Source: Bugula neritina (lineage: Eukaryota > Bryozoa > Gymnolaemata > Cheilostomatida > Bugulidae). Taken from it: a stretch of DNA of 64,000 nucleotides. This document shows, piece after piece, positions 9,301-31,200 of the stretch. Made by a program: the position numbers and the translations under genes. Numbering within the stretch: the first letter of the stretch is position 1; every line of letters begins with the position of its first letter. The notes beneath the pieces are model-generated. The model did no database searches and was not told the DNA's origin. It saw only the letters and a list, made by a program, of their open reading frames with translations. The stretch covers positions 2,480,001-2,544,000 of the forward strand of contig OZ037770.1 in NCBI GenBank assembly GCA_964035545.1, read 5' to 3'.

Positions 9301-12285
9301 TTTGTCTGGGTTTTATCTGCCTTAGCTTGTAGCTATCTCAGCTATACGGTGGCTGGTAGGGCAACTCTTAGTACCACGATAGCTCAAGTATCTGATAGGC
9401 TATTGTCATTAGCTAAACTCTCAGCGTGCCACTATAACAGTAAGTTACATCAGCTATAAAGTATAAGCATCAGCTAGTACTGGGGTAAACCTATAGGAAG
9501 GTAAAATAAATAAACTTTAAATAAGTAGAACCAGTAAGCTTAGACTGCTTTAATGTTTTTAGTTTTATATTTGTTTGATTTATAGCATTGAATAAATTTA
9601 ATTTTTGCTTTTGGAAATATCACATTAATACCAATCAGTACTATGTACTGCCTTTGTAAAATGTTAAACTGTATATTGCCATGCCAAATAAATAAAATTA
9701 ATCTTAGTCTTTATTGTTGAATGAAGACAAAATTATTATGAATAGATTCACTTTAAAGTAGTTGTCTTCTATTTGTTCTGCCTAAAGAATGTTGTTGCTC
9801 AAAACGAATGATGTTAGTTTGAATATAGTTATGTAAGTTAGTATAATATGTTAATTTGAAGTAAAGAAAAATCCGCGGAATAAAATTATGTAATCAGCAA
9901 CAATAAACTTTTATTGTTTATCAACCACTTGTTTTAATTTCATCTTTCAAATTGCTTTCTTTTTCTATATTTTTATAGAAACTTAAGGAAACACAACTCC
10001 CAAAAAGTACTAATATGTTTGTCTACCTCTTTACTTGCCCTCAACTTGACCTTCCTTCTTGGAGTTGATAAAACAAGAAATCCGATTGGCTGCACTGTGG
10101 TAGCCATTTTGATACACTATTTCCTGTTGACGTCATTTGCTTGGATGTTGGTGGAAGCTGTACTGCAGTACTTGAGGTTAGAATCTCAGGCTATATGATA
10201 GTAGATCTCATACTACTCTAAGATGTTGAGAAGATGTGCAGTTCAATTTATTACTTTTTTAAAATAATATGTTTTCTACTAGGTTGTTTTAAGATTATAT
10301 TTGCTTCAACAGACAATTTCTTAGCGTCAGAATATGTTTCATTAACTTTTGATTTATTGTACTGCATTCGAATCTTCGCTTTTTATTCTATCGCATAGCA
10401 GTCATTTTTCTGATTTGCGTGTTAAGCTATACCTACATACACAGTACGTATAATCTGTAATTAATAGTAAATTATAGTAATATTATATTATATAGTTTAG
10501 AGCACAGACTACCAAATGCAAAATCCTAACACAGATAATTTAATAAAAGATTGAGTATAGCACAGACCGAAAAAAACTCACGCAAGTTTATAGTCGCTAT
10601 TCCTGTGAGAAAACCCCTGATGGAAAAGGCTTTTGTTAAAGCGGGTTGTAAGGACTTATTTAAATCAGGCACAGGAGCAATTATGACTAGATGCTCTTAT
10701 TCCTAACATCACCAAAAGCCTTTGTCCGGACTCGAACCCATGACCTCGTGTTTACTAGGCAAACAATCTAACCCCTAGACCACTGCTGCTCCCTCAACAC
10801 CAATTCCAATAATAGTCCACTGAAATTAATCCACTATATGTTTGACATAGACTAGCTTTATGCATTGTCTTGTAGATTTGTCAAAGTACTTGGAACATAC
10901 ATACCCAGGTTCATTATTAAAGCTGTGCTACCAGCATTTGGTGTACCTGCCACAATAGTAGGCATAACCATGGCAGTTGATCTCCGTTTCTATGGCAACC
11001 AATATGATAAAATGTAAGTCTGTTTGCACTTTTTACAATGCCGTTGTTTTTAATGTAAATTTTTTTAATGAACTACTTCTGTCACTCTCTATAAGTATGT
11101 CATAAAGTGTGTGCATGTGCGTGCGTGCGTGCGCGCGCGCGTGCGTGCGTGCGTGCGTGCGTGTGTGTGTGTGCATGTGTATGTAGTTGGGCACATATTA
11201 CTATATTATATACAATATACATAATATACAACGTAGATGCTGGATAGATGGTAAGATCGCGTACTACGCTGTCATAGCTCCCCTCTCTATTGTTCTCACC
11301 ATCAACATTATTATATTTGTCATGGTAATTCATGGGATGATAACTTCTGAGAACAGATTGAAAAAGCACAGAACTGTACGGTCTGAGAAGTCAACAGCTT
11401 TACTCAACTTGCAGGTTGCCATAGCAACGTTTGTTATTCTAGGTGAGTATTCCTCGAGTAACTGTGAGATTAGAGTTGTGTTCTCGCTAATGTCCATTAC
11501 TTGGCTAAATAGTTGCTAAACACGACTTCTAATTTATTCAAAATGGAGAAAGATGTAAAAGAATACAACCCCTAATATTCGACAAAACATTTATTTTATA
11601 TAATACTTTCAATTTAAATATATACACATTGTCAAACCTGACTTCATTTAATGTAGCCTCATTAAATCACATAGAACTTCATTTATGACATGTCACAACT
11701 TAACGGCTAAACTATTGTAGTCTTAAAGTAAACAACTCTTAGAAACACATATCTATAGCTATAAATTCTTTTAACAAAATGTTTTAACTTAATGGATTTT
11801 TGTCGTGGGATATGATTTAACTTATTTTTAGCATTGAGTTTTGTGGTTTCTGTCTAAAGACATACTTAAGATTGCATTTCTTTGCAGGACTCACGTGGCT
11901 GTTTGGTTTTCTCACTTTCATACCAGAAGCCAATCGCGTCTTTCAATACATTTTTTGTGTCCTCAACTCTCTCCAAGGACTTCTAATATTCATATTTCAC
12001 AACATCAAAGAGAAAACAGTTCAATCTGCATGGGAATCCGTATTTTATTCGATAGCTAATAAATCAAAATTTTCTCGAAGATCGTCTGCCAGTTCGACTA
12101 AGAGTTTGCCAAACAGGAAGTTGTCTGCTGGCTCCGCCAATAGGAGGTCGTCCAGTAAGGGTGGGCAGTGTGACGGCCCGCAGAATGTGACATTGTTAAA
12201 AACTGATGTTGTAAAAGAAAGTAGTCTAGGAAATTCAGTTGATGAGCTAGAGAGCCTTGATAACTTGTCAAATGATGTCGTGTGA
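393..12285 (+). CDS. Adhesion-type G-protein-coupled receptor (GAIN/GPS + 7TM), 5' end outside window
   Basis: Exons by frame continuity: 393-637, 1076-1311, 2074-2250, 3127-3230, 3830-3935, 4213-~4354, ~4587-4771, 5183-5332, 5586-5701, 9979-10176, 10876-11013, 11237-11442, 11888-12285; about 799 residues visible. The first exons encode extracellular sequence that I cannot assign. The GAIN region ends in a GPS motif (exon 5183-5332) with paired Cys/Trp and CSCNHLTAF, where family members self-cleave between Leu and Thr. TM1 lies in 5586-5701, TM2-3 in 9979-10176, TM4 in 10876-11013, TM5 in 11237-11442; TM6 starts there and continues with TM7 in 11888-12285 (GLTWLFGFL; NSLQGL, both typical of adhesion GPCRs). 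A Ser-rich cytoplasmic tail ends at TGA 12283-12285; AATAAA is at 12453. The 4213/4587 junction is ambiguous: donor 4355 with acceptor 4587, or donor 4359 with acceptor 4597, both keep frame. Ligand and coupling are unknown. Confidence 0.9.
2391..2596 (-). repeat. tRNA-derived SINE, family A, head-truncated copy
   Basis: Read on the minus strand it carries the B-box-like GGTTCAAACCC and the family A body (blocks for 'tgactggatgctcttcct' and 'aagtttatagtc' on the plus strand). The A-box end is lost after 2596. Other copies are at 10577, 20051, 22925, 29254, 33041 and 42370. Confidence 0.75.
3581..3660 (+). repeat. 10-bp minisatellite, eight units
   Basis: Eight tandem copies of AAAGGGTAGC with single-base variants (AAAGGATAGC, AAAAGGTAGC) inside a GPCR intron, about 170 bp upstream of the exon at 3830. 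Confidence 0.95.
5350..5506 (+). repeat. (CA)n microsatellite
   Basis: Interrupted CA-rich tract that begins about 20 bp after the splice donor of the GPS exon (donor GT at 5333). Confidence 0.9.
5730..5942 (-). repeat. 3' LTR of the Gag-only element
   Basis: 213 bp, TG...CA. Identical to 9227-9439 apart from A/C in 'cttagtaacacg' versus 'cttagtaccacg'. It is preceded by the target duplicate GTAAG. Confidence 0.95.
6268..6717 (-). CDS. Third ORF of the Gag-only element (coiled-coil, acidic/Pro-rich)
   Basis: Open frame of about 149 codons that slightly overlaps the end of the previous ORF in the -1 frame. It starts with a run of Lys, Glu, Gln and Arg typical of a coiled coil, then contains MEEISERESLLEKKYQ, and ends in a Pro/Glu/Thr-rich segment. 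The first in-frame ATG is at 6654, so it either starts there or is reached by -1 frameshift near 6714. I do not recognise the product; it may be a Gag extension. Confidence 0.5.
   Translation of the reverse strand, partial: ALRKEELNRKKQELQRKFNRQMEEISERESLLEKKYQCSMAMKVAIENWASVANVHSRGLGSTILNPATTVAEGPSGNQEESKAVEESPTPGRPRDDTWEESMAVEPQTPGVHGGSDLGLRPTYSPSQPQATETGEVKMETSSNPEALH
6711..7307 (-). CDS. Zinc-knuckle ORF of the Gag-only element
   Basis: 198 codons. A basic N-terminal part is followed by a triple Cys/His cluster (residues about 65-115: CAICRCFRDHSARDC, CYRCGQKGNWVEDC, then CSWC...C), consistent with nucleic-acid-binding nucleocapsid knuckles. The C-terminal part is Ser/Val/Ala-rich. The ATG at 7307 is 190 bp downstream of the stop of the 378-codon ORF and in the same frame, so this may be a separate product or a piece of a larger Gag. 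Confidence 0.7.
   Translation of the reverse strand: MSNSEKEKESIGEPDMDSWSKTGPSGKHKETVKVANPQGKPKNTEDKAKLKKPHEVCGSKGTIRCAICRCFRDHSARDCPNNKCYRCGQKGNWVEDCREVYCSWCCVAAEHTTSDCSHAPSSFKRKAVNGVDSQDPAPKLAKVSGSQKSNYASVASGGVATSSSYVHALKPKNVIVSEVSGFLNGLTGATSWMGRLRH
7497..8633 (-). CDS. Gag polyprotein of the Gag-only LTR element
   Basis: 378 codons, no internal stop. Residues about 1-200 form an alpha-helical retrotransposon Gag-like region (FPRLQLNCNDVTGSWNDWL near the N-terminus). A Ser/Arg-rich basic stretch follows at about 230-310, then two CCHC knuckles near the C-terminus (CYHCKKHDHRIRDC; CFVCNCRGHTTKDC). It would coat the element RNA. The start is the first ATG after the primer-binding site and a leader minisatellite. 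Its intact state fits the young LTRs. Confidence 0.85.
   Translation of the reverse strand: MDLNSFPRLQLNCNDVTGSWNDWLAQFEITVELTTLNLGKETVEGVEVNKFRGRTKLLALLSAIGSDGRATLQSLGFDLRNNGNEGYEQALGLLRGHYDRSDSFYVKTMRFVTVSQAIDEDEREYLLRVEKLSRELGLGAGTEDVRRRLSVALAVNGLRDTNARRQLLQEPDLSWDNLNTKLKAKKLARDSDLLLNEARTIVDVKQEVGAVSSLKQTRNSSSDTCDSYSVNRVSRSKIKWRPYLRSSLRNSDHYRSRSSSGSSNSSDDHSKRHYNSRDKFCSSQRRRRDEKPFVDRLNSGYYHSRSKRFSSPRREGNLCYHCKKHDHRIRDCPDVRCFVCNCRGHTTKDCPERETKPYRSSSGSSDRNKGYRRVRFAS
8826..9092. repeat. Leader minisatellite of the Gag-only element
   Basis: Tandem units of about 17 bp (AACAGTAACACTGCACC and variants) pass into a pure ACACT run at about 9014-9090. It lies between the primer-binding site and the Gag start, in the element's 5' leader. 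Confidence 0.9.
9209..9226 (-). other. Primer-binding site (serine tRNA type)
   Basis: On the minus strand TGGCGCAGTCGGCAGGAT starts directly after the 5' LTR; the plus strand reads as a tRNA 3' end ...ACTGCGCCA. The tRNA-like match appears to continue into a T-stem (ggcagg...cctgcc) with an expanded loop. Confidence 0.85.
9227..9439 (-). repeat. 5' LTR of the Gag-only element
   Basis: Partner of 5730-5942. It is flanked by the primer-binding site on its left and by target duplicate GTAAG at 9440-9444. Confidence 0.95.
10577..10792 (-). repeat. tRNA-derived SINE, family A, near full length
   Basis: The minus strand begins GGAGCAGCAGTGGTCTAGGG (A-box region), has B-box GGTTCGAGTCC about 50 nt on, and ends in the body shared by all copies ('aagtttatagtcgctat' on the plus strand). 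It sits in a GPCR intron. Confidence 0.85.
11105..11175 (+). repeat. (GCGT)n / (GT)n microsatellite
   Basis: Tract of GTGC/GCGC/GTGT repeats in the intron before the TM5 exon. Confidence 0.95.
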
Positions 12286-13387
12286 CTGACAGTCATCTCA
12301 TCACTAGACAATGGTACCTGCAGTGTGTGTTATATAGCAGAACAATATTCAGCTTTCCTATAAGATAGATTGTACAAACTATTCTATTTTGCAGTATTGT
12401 ATCTATTTATATTAAATAATTTAATATATAGTCAAGAGAGGCTTTGGTTTAAAATAAAAATTATTATAAGGCATATATGTAAGTATTCTTGCTGAAAATG
12501 GACAGTTTTAAAGACTTTATTCTGGTTACGAGTTCCAAACTACTTGGGTTGTCATAAATACATAATTATATGCTATATATGATGATGTTTTATATTGCAA
12601 TATTTTACAATATAATTAGTATTGACATATATCATTTGGTAAATAAAGCTCTTGTATTACAATGTAAACATAGAGTAAGTTTATTGTATTATATTCTGCA
12701 GTGTAGCATACATAATACAGTAGGATGTATGAATTAGAAAGGTAAGCTATAGAATACAATAATGTTTCACTATCTAATATAGTCACTGCTTGCCTTATCA
12801 AAACTGCACATGGGTTTTCTCACAATAGACTAAGCTTTACTCTACATCCATTGCTGCTCAAAGTAGGGCTACCAAATAGTCCCCTACCTTTTACTGGTTT
12901 AATAAGGGAACATTAGATAAAAATTATTAAGAAACAGGCCAGTTTAGCAAGGAGGAAAGAAACACAAAAGTTGCAGGTATGAAAATATTCTCATAACTAA
13001 AACACAGCATCAAGTAAAGAACTTTCACATGCATTCAGTTATAGTATAATTAGCATTGCTTATTTTTCTGTTCATGTTGGGCTCAACTACTAACTTTAGA
13101 CTTTTTTGTGAGACTAAGGATTGTTTTTCTTTTTTTTACAGTCATGTATCAAAGCAGTACTGTAAACAATGTTGCATTTCAAAGCAGTGATGCATACTGT
13201 ACAAGTTTACACTAGTCATTAAAGCATTGTGCTGCACAGTGGTATCTGTGGTGTAGTGGTTAGCTTGCCTGCTTGCAATCCGGAGCTCTGTGGTTCGAAT
13301 CCCGGCGTGGGAAAATTTTTTGCAGTTGTCATTGCTTGTAAGTTAGTGTTTTATGTTTAAATTTATTTATATGTGTATGTTTTACAG
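12286..13387. other. Intergenic / 3' UTR and upstream region
   Basis: Holds the GPCR 3' UTR (AATAAA at 12453), AT-rich sequence, and a tRNA-like element at 13241-13312. I see no other coding sequence. An acceptor at 13387 implies an untranslated first exon of the next gene somewhere here. Confidence 0.6.
13241..13312 (+). repeat. tRNA-like SINE head, family B
   Basis: Has A-box-like TGGTGTAGTGGTTAGC, then GCTTGCAATC, then B-box GGTTCGAATCC, followed by 'aaaatttttt'. The arms do not form a proper cloverleaf, so this is a tRNA-derived repeat rather than a working tRNA gene. Relatives are at 25461 and 34192. Confidence 0.6.
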
Positions 13388-13401
13388 GAAAGACTATCAT
13401 A

Positions 13402-23631
<10,230 letters not shown>

Positions 23632-24266
23632 CATATTCAATTGTGTTTGAAAATGCTTGTTTCACATTATATGATGCAAATATAATACAAGTGTAAGTAA
23701 AACTATATATAAATATAGTATTTATTATATTATGTTATGCAAATATGATATATAGTAAGTTTTATTAGAATATAATATAATTATAATGAATGCAAATTAA
23801 ATTAGGAGATATAGTACAAAAATAATATAAGTGCAATGTAACTGTTATACAAATATAATATAAATTTAAAGCAAATATAATGCAATTCTAGTGCAAAAGT
23901 AATCAAAATATAATAAAAATATAACACAACTAGTATAAAGTGATGGCTATAACACATTATATACATTCTCTTTCAATTTTACATGTTACATGTAGTATTA
24001 GTATTAGCTTCACTATAGTGGCAGTAAAAGAACTTTTAAGGTAGCTTTGATAAATTGTTTATTTATGAGCAGCTGGAATATGTATTATGCTTATACATAA
24101 GAAAAATTTAGATTAAAACTAAGAAGTTCTTGGATAAAAAGTTACTCTGATAAGAAGATGTTAAGATCTCATGCAGGGAAGTGTCAATTCTATGATGCAT
24201 TTCGTCATATAAAAGTGTAAACTGTAATCTGTGCTCTTATATAACATTGTCAACTCATGACACACT

Positions 24267-24352
<86 letters not shown>

Positions 24353-24365
24353 AATATATATATAT

Positions 24366-24421
<56 letters not shown>

Positions 24422-25279
24422 ATATATATATATGTGTATATATATATATATATAAACGTGTCAACCAAACAGAGTGACCATACAAAAACATAAACACAAA
24501 ACAACTTAACTGCATAATAATATAGTCTATTATCTTTGAAATAGTGTGTCTGCTACAGCCAATTATCTTGCATGTTTATGCCTGTATAAGTATTGATTTT
24601 TAATTGCAGTCAATATAGATGCATGTGTGCTGTAATGTAATAACAATGTGATCCGGTATTTTTGAACAAATAAAAGCTAACTTTAAAAGTGATGGAGCAA
24701 TTGTGGTTTATGCATTCAGTCTAATTAGCTTCATTTAAACTATAGTTTGTTAGAGACTTCTTAAAAAGTGGTTGTGTAAGGAAGGCATTGAGTTGCACTG
24801 GTAAGTCGTTTATTGATAGTATCATCATATTATACTCAATGTATATATTATATTGATACTCAAAGTATATATAGATGTTATTGTATTAGATATAGGGCAC
24901 AGCTTTTATGAATATCGGCTTTTCCAACTTTATTTTGCATATGTATCAACATCCTTTTAAAAAGCATTTTATAAAATAAATTTTAACTAATTTTGGCCAT
25001 TTTTAAATTACTAAGCTAATCAAAACTTTGTGGAGATTCACTTTCTGCCCTAAATTCTAAAACAATATTTTAAAACGCAACGGAAGTTTTTTCAGCAGTA
25101 TGTTAATCCTCCTTGCTTATCAAGTTGTCTTATCATTTTGATTTTCAATAATTATATTATTATAGATATGAAAAAGTAAATAATAAATAATAATACAAAT
25201 AAATTATTCAACAAGCACAGACATTTACAAAACAATTATTTCTAGTATATTCATTGTGTTTGCAGCAGGGTGCTGAGTC
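23632..25279. other. Intergenic region
   Basis: 3' UTR of the VWA gene (AATAAA at 23912), then unremarkable AT-rich sequence and the TA array at 24269-24455. An acceptor-like 'tgcag' just before 25267 hints at an untranslated exon of the next gene. I see no further coding sequence. Confidence 0.6.
24269..24455. repeat. (TA)n/(TG)n array
   Basis: About 185 bp of TA with short TGTG and ACAC interruptions. Confidence 0.97.
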
Positions 25280-28200
25280 ATGGAGACGTCAAAGGTGGAA
25301 TTCTTAGCTCAGAAACAAAACCGAGTGGCACAACATCGGCTAAATGATAAAATGACTCAAATAGACAGAGACTTCACTCTGTCTAAACTCGCTACTCGGA
25401 TATTCATCAAACAACTCAGGTTAGTGGCAGACAAGTTGTATAGTGGTGAGTTTACCCAGTGCTCTCGTGGTGTAATGGTAGCACACTTGCTTGCAAGTCA
25501 GAAGACTCGGGTTCGATTCCCAGTGGTGGCCAAATTATTTTTCACGGGTCAATATTTCAAAGGCCCATTGTCCCCTAAGCCATGTGTTACAATAATGAGT
25601 TATATAGAAGTAGAATAGCTTTTAAAATCATTGATGCTTATATTGCTTAGTTTTTGATAATTAGACTCTGCTATAAGTGGGGATTTATAAAGAAAAGAAT
25701 TTTTCAACATAATTACATGAGCTTATACTGCAATTCATAATTTATGCAGAACATTCGAGGCCGTGAGGTATAAATTTATATAATAATAAAAATGGAAAGC
25801 TCAAAAATAAAAGTTATTAAAACAGAATAAGTTTAATTGAATACTTTATCTTACTTTGTTGACCTGCAGGGTAAAAATATATCAACAGCTTTATTTTATT
25901 AAAAACTTTCATTATCAGGAGCCTTGGGATTTTGAAATATTGACTATAGTCATTAAGCAATTAAGTGTTTAGCTCAAAATAATGCACTATAACGTGTGCT
26001 GTATATATAGTATCTGTTTAATATATTACCTATATTTAGTAAATATCCAACTTATGCTTATATATAACCTATATAATTATGTAGTATTTATTCAACATAA
26101 TACCTATGTATAGTTAGTAAGTATTTAACATGCTACCTAGTATAATATATAGCTTTTATTCAACTTATTGCCTATATAAAAAGCTCAACAGTGACCTAGT
26201 TGAAATAATTACTTAACCTGAAATATAATAATAATATATTATATGCAATTCTCAGAGCAACCTATGCCATAAATCCAGTTCTTTGTAGTGCTTCAAAATT
26301 ACAGTTTTTAATTACTGGATCATATTTAATTAGTGAATTTACTAGAAAGCTTTAAAGCTATGTTTGATTTTAGCTTTAAAGGAAAAAAGCGTATGCAATG
26401 CTATGGAAAGAAGAAAAATACTTGTTACCATGGTTACTATTGCGACGTTATAAATTAGTAAACCATTTTAAATTTCCTCATTTACAAATGTTCAAAATTA
26501 TCATATAAACTATTATATATTATTCAATAACTACACACAAGTCTTAGATATAGCCTATGGTAGTTATAGGTTTGGCTTTTCTTTGTAGGTAATGTAGTCT
26601 AGCTAGCCACGTCCAGTTCGTGTTTACTTTATATCAATGGACTCAACACACTCAGATTTTACCGTAAATTGCTTCCACTATTGTCATACATCACGTTTAA
26701 GTGGTTTTTCGTTTGACAAGTTTCATGTACTCATTAGCACAGCGTGTTACTGAACACTGTAGACTAATGACACTCGAAGCAATGCATTTGTTAGACAACA
26801 AAACAACGAGAAAAAACAAACATACCGTTGAAAAATTAAAACTAAGCAAATAAATGAGATGTAACCAGATTAGTAAGTGATTATCAGCAAATGGGATTGG
26901 AGCTTTCAATACAGCTCTCGTGTTTTGCTTTGCAGTTGGTTTTGTTGGGATTTCCTGGTTACAAATAGATTATCTTTCATGCCTCTATATATAACAACAA
27001 TGATCTCTTTAACCACTTTATATATAACAACAATGATCTTTTTTACAACTTTATATATAGCAACAATGACTTTTTAATCCTTCAATAATCAATGATCACA
27101 TAGCTTGTAGCAACATGCAAGCCTATCCTGTTACTGTAGACCAAGTCAACCCCATATACTATACACTTGAAATTTGCATTCATTTTTAGCTTTTAAAAAA
27201 CACACAACTAAACCTCAATTGATTTCTTGCATGTTTATATTAACTTCATGCCTATACAATAGACATTCATCAAGTTCTGTCAACCCTATAAGCAGGTTCA
27301 AAGCAAGTTGAAAATTTTTTAATTATCTCTGCAAAAACATATGGTATAGCCCAGGTATATAGCATACTGCAGGTACTATAGGCCTACACCACATATCATA
27401 TGCTACTGTATACTTACCTGTATGGTATATATAGACCAGGCATTATAACATATTGCAGGTACTATAGGCCTACACCACATATATGCTACTGTATACTTAT
27501 ACCTGTATGACATATTATATAGCCCAGGTATAGCATACTGCAGGTATTATATTCTACTGTATATATTTACAGGTATGACATAGCCCAGGTAAAGAAATGC
27601 ACAGGTCACAGTCCACTTGCCCGTCCACCTACAGGGGAGGAAGACACCAGGGGGAGTAAGCGTCTACGCTGGGCATTGCCAGTGGTTAGTAGACCAGTGC
27701 TATATAATTATACCTGTATTCACTTTGTCTGCTCCAGCAGCCATTTATACTATCTCTTTGTAAATCCAAAGTTACATATGTATTTAGTCTTCTGCTCTGT
27801 CAGGGATAGTCAGGCTTTATTAAAAGGTTTCATTAGCTTGTTAATGACTGCGTTCCCACAGCTTCAAAGGTGAGGGTGTTGCTATAGATGAATTAGTGGT
27901 TTCGGTTTGCATGAACTTACAGTTGTGGTTTCATTCCATGCAACTATTTCCTTAAACTCTAAAAGTAAAATCCATTAACATAATGTATAGCAGTGAGACT
28001 GCAGTGATAGACTGCACCTTGTGCAGTACACTTCCTGGCATCATCGTTGACCTTAGCTGGTGGACAAATAGCCCAGTGCTTTAAGAACCATGGGTGCAGA
28101 TAATTCTTTATGAATGTTAGCAACATACTATCCATATTCTTTGCTACTTGTAATGGGTGTAGATATTATATAACAACTAATTACAATTCCCCAGTATAAC

Positions 28201-31200
28201 GTGTAAGTAATGAACAAATCCAACAAATGCAAACGTCATATTTTCTAGAAATTAGTAAAATATAAAAAGCATAAAATGATGTTTGAAAGGAACAATCCAA
28301 GCTTTTTTTAGCCAATTATTTAATAATGTGACTTTAATTCATTAGTTCTTCTTCAATAGACTGGTTTTTGGGGTGGTGTTTTTTTTGTTAAAATAATTAT
28401 TATTAATTATTTGTTGTGTTACAACTACCCATATTTTAACTATATATCGCTAACAACTATACTATTGTAATTGTGAATTAATTATAGTAACATCTTATAT
28501 AAGTCTGACAACCATTGCAGATGCCAAAGAGTGCAGGAATACCCCAAACAGCTAACCAAAATCCTCTGCAGACTGCGTCTGCCCACCAGCAGGTGCGAGC
28601 AACTTTTCCATCCTCTAATTTATTGACTAATGACGCTGAGAGAAACTCATCACCAGCCAAAAGAGAGAAAACAAACTTGTCGCTAGCGGATATAAATTTA
28701 TCTAATCGATTAGAGACAAGAGAAGATAAACCTTTGTCATCTAAGGAAAATGAAGGTTTGCCCAATTCCAGTGACAGCAACTCTGACCAAACATTGACAA
28801 ATATGAATAACACTGAACTAATTCCAGACAGCAATGAGAACTTACCTGCAGCTTCTAAGACTAAAAGTAAAGATGAAAAATCAGCATTTTTCCTCACACA
28901 AACTAGCGGTAAAGAAGAAATAGATCAACGACCGACCTCAAATGATCTTCTGAATTTTGGAGGCAAGTAAAATAATTGCTCATAAATTAAATTGAAAATA
29001 TTTCTAATTTTTCAAGCTTCAAAAACAATGCGGCAGATTAGTGAGGGAACTTATTGAATCAGGTGTGTTGAAAGCATTTAAAGCACACAATACACAAAAT
29101 AGTTGCACCTTAAATAGGTAAACATTTATAGATGCAGCACAAAGCTTAAGGTAACTGAGTGTATTATTTATATAGGCATTGTCTAAACTTGTCACCTAAA
29201 AACCACTGCACTCAATAACATTCCCAAACTTAGTAGTGCATTAAACGATTTCCTGATTATCCCTGTAAGAACTCCTGATGTAAAGGATTTTTAAAGCAGA
29301 TTTGTTTATTTGTGGCCCAGGAGCAATGATGACTGAATGCTCTTTCTAACAACACCAATGGCCTTTACCGAGGTTCAAACCTATAGCCAAACACTCTAAC
29401 CCCTAGACCACAGCTGCTTCTACCGATCAGGGAATGATTACTTATATTCTATAGAAAGTGAAGAGCTGTTCTCTCAAGATTTACCAGACAGTCAGTTGGA
29501 GAGAAAAGATATCTTAGCAAGAATAGAGGAAGCAAAGAGAATAATCAACATGCCGTCAGTTTACCAAACATCAAAGTTGAAATCTAATCGAGATATGAAA
29601 CTAAACAACAGGTTTGTCGAATTTATTTAATGGTTTATTTATTCATCTAAGTTTATTCAACTGTAGGTATAAAAAATATAAAATGTGCAATAGTCTTTTT
29701 ATCAACATTCATAGCATCTTTAACAAACTTCACAAACTTTTTTACAACTCCAACAGCACCACTTTTGCAGCTAAATTTAAAAAAAAATCTTTATAAAATT
29801 TCTCGTTATGGCTTTTTATTTGAACTGGTTTTTAACAAGATACACTGGCAGTAAATGTATCACTATACTGCTTGAATCATCATAAAGGCAACAAGTAATA
29901 AGTGTCATTTGCTTTATTCTCTTTTTTATCAAGCTCCATACGTGCATTAAATAAAGCAATTAAGTCGTTAAAACACATATTATAAAAAGTCATTATTTTT
30001 GGCATCAATTAATCTCATTTTGAAAGTAATGTACACTGCATGCAGCGTTTGTTAATTTGCTAGTATATTGTATATGATAATATATCATTTGTTACCTCAT
30101 GCATATGCGATAATATTATATCAAGTCATATATCGTATAATTTATTATAATATATCATACCACATATAATCTACGGCAGCTTTCACATTGCGGTAAGGCT
30201 GTCTTCTCTCACTTCAGAGTTCTCCCACCCATAGCTGTCTCGGCCCTGACTGCTATAAGTTCCGAAGCTGAGTACAAGAAAGAAAAAGACGAACTGAAAA
30301 CAGAAACCGCAAAAGAGAAAAACAAACAATCAGATAAGAAACCTGCAGATTTATACAGAAATAATCATGCAGAAGTATTAGCAGAAAGTGGAAGTAATAA
30401 CAAAGAGCCAGATGGAGTTCAAACAGATGTTATTCCAGAGGAGAATATTGAAAGTACCAAACGAGAAAATAGAATTAGTTTCACTCACAGAAATTCTGCA
30501 GGTTCGCCTTCTATAGGTTGGTGGTTATCTACATGTAAAAACAATTCAAAACCTAAAAGATTGGAAGTTTGATTTTATAGTAAACAGAAGCTATATATAT
30601 TATACTGCTGCAGAAATGGTTCCACATCTTAGCCATGCTGTTATTGTACTGCATTTTTAAACTCAAAGAGTCTTCAAATTATAAGTCAACAGACATGAAT
30701 TTCTTTGTGATAAAACACCAACATCTTATGTAATGCTTCATGAGATGTGATTTAGCAACTTAAATTATACATTATTTTACTTCTCCTTATAATTTAAAAA
30801 CAATGTTTTGTTGCAGGCATATAGATAAAGTCAAAAGGCCTGTTTTTGCCCACTATATAATCAACATGTGCCATTGACACTTGTCATTAAATAATTTTAG
30901 TATTGCAATAAATGCAATAAGTTTTTATAGAAATTAAAACTATATGTGGCTTTTAACTATATAATATATAATAATTTAATTTCCTTGCTCATGAATTGGT
31001 CAATAATAAAACCCAGCAATAGGTTTATAGATTGACTTGAGATAGACCAACTGCCAACTGGTATATCTAACAGCGCTTTTAACACAAATGATGTCGACGC
31101 AGATTAACTTCAATGGCTGTGGATAATATTCAAAAATTTTGTAGGAAAACCGAGTAAAGGTGTAGCTATACAGCAGCTACTTCAGTCCTCTCTGGCCAAG

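Larger units (their letters stand above)
5730..9439 (-). mobile_element. LTR retrotransposon, Gag-only, in a GPCR intron, antisense to the gene
   Basis: Two 213-bp direct repeats (5730-5942 and 9227-9439) differ at one base by eye and have TG...CA ends. The 5-bp target duplication GTAAG lies at 5725-5729 and 9440-9444. Read on the minus strand, the 5' LTR is the right copy. Next to it is an 18-nt primer-binding site (9209-9226) matching the 3' end of serine tRNA, and a purine run (complement of 5945-5953) precedes the left LTR. The interior holds minus-strand ORFs with zinc knuckles (7497-8633, 6711-7307) and a charged coiled-coil ORF (6268-6717). I find no protease, reverse transcriptase or integrase motif, so it probably needs enzymes supplied by another element. 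Near-identical LTRs imply a recent insertion. Confidence 0.93.

Noticed and set aside
25461-25532. Functional tRNA gene
   Set aside because: Has A- and B-box-like words, but the acceptor and anticodon stems do not pair.
28478-28897. Minus-strand frame of 139 codons
   Set aside because: Antisense shadow of the exon at 28521-28962, which has splice-consistent frame on the plus strand.
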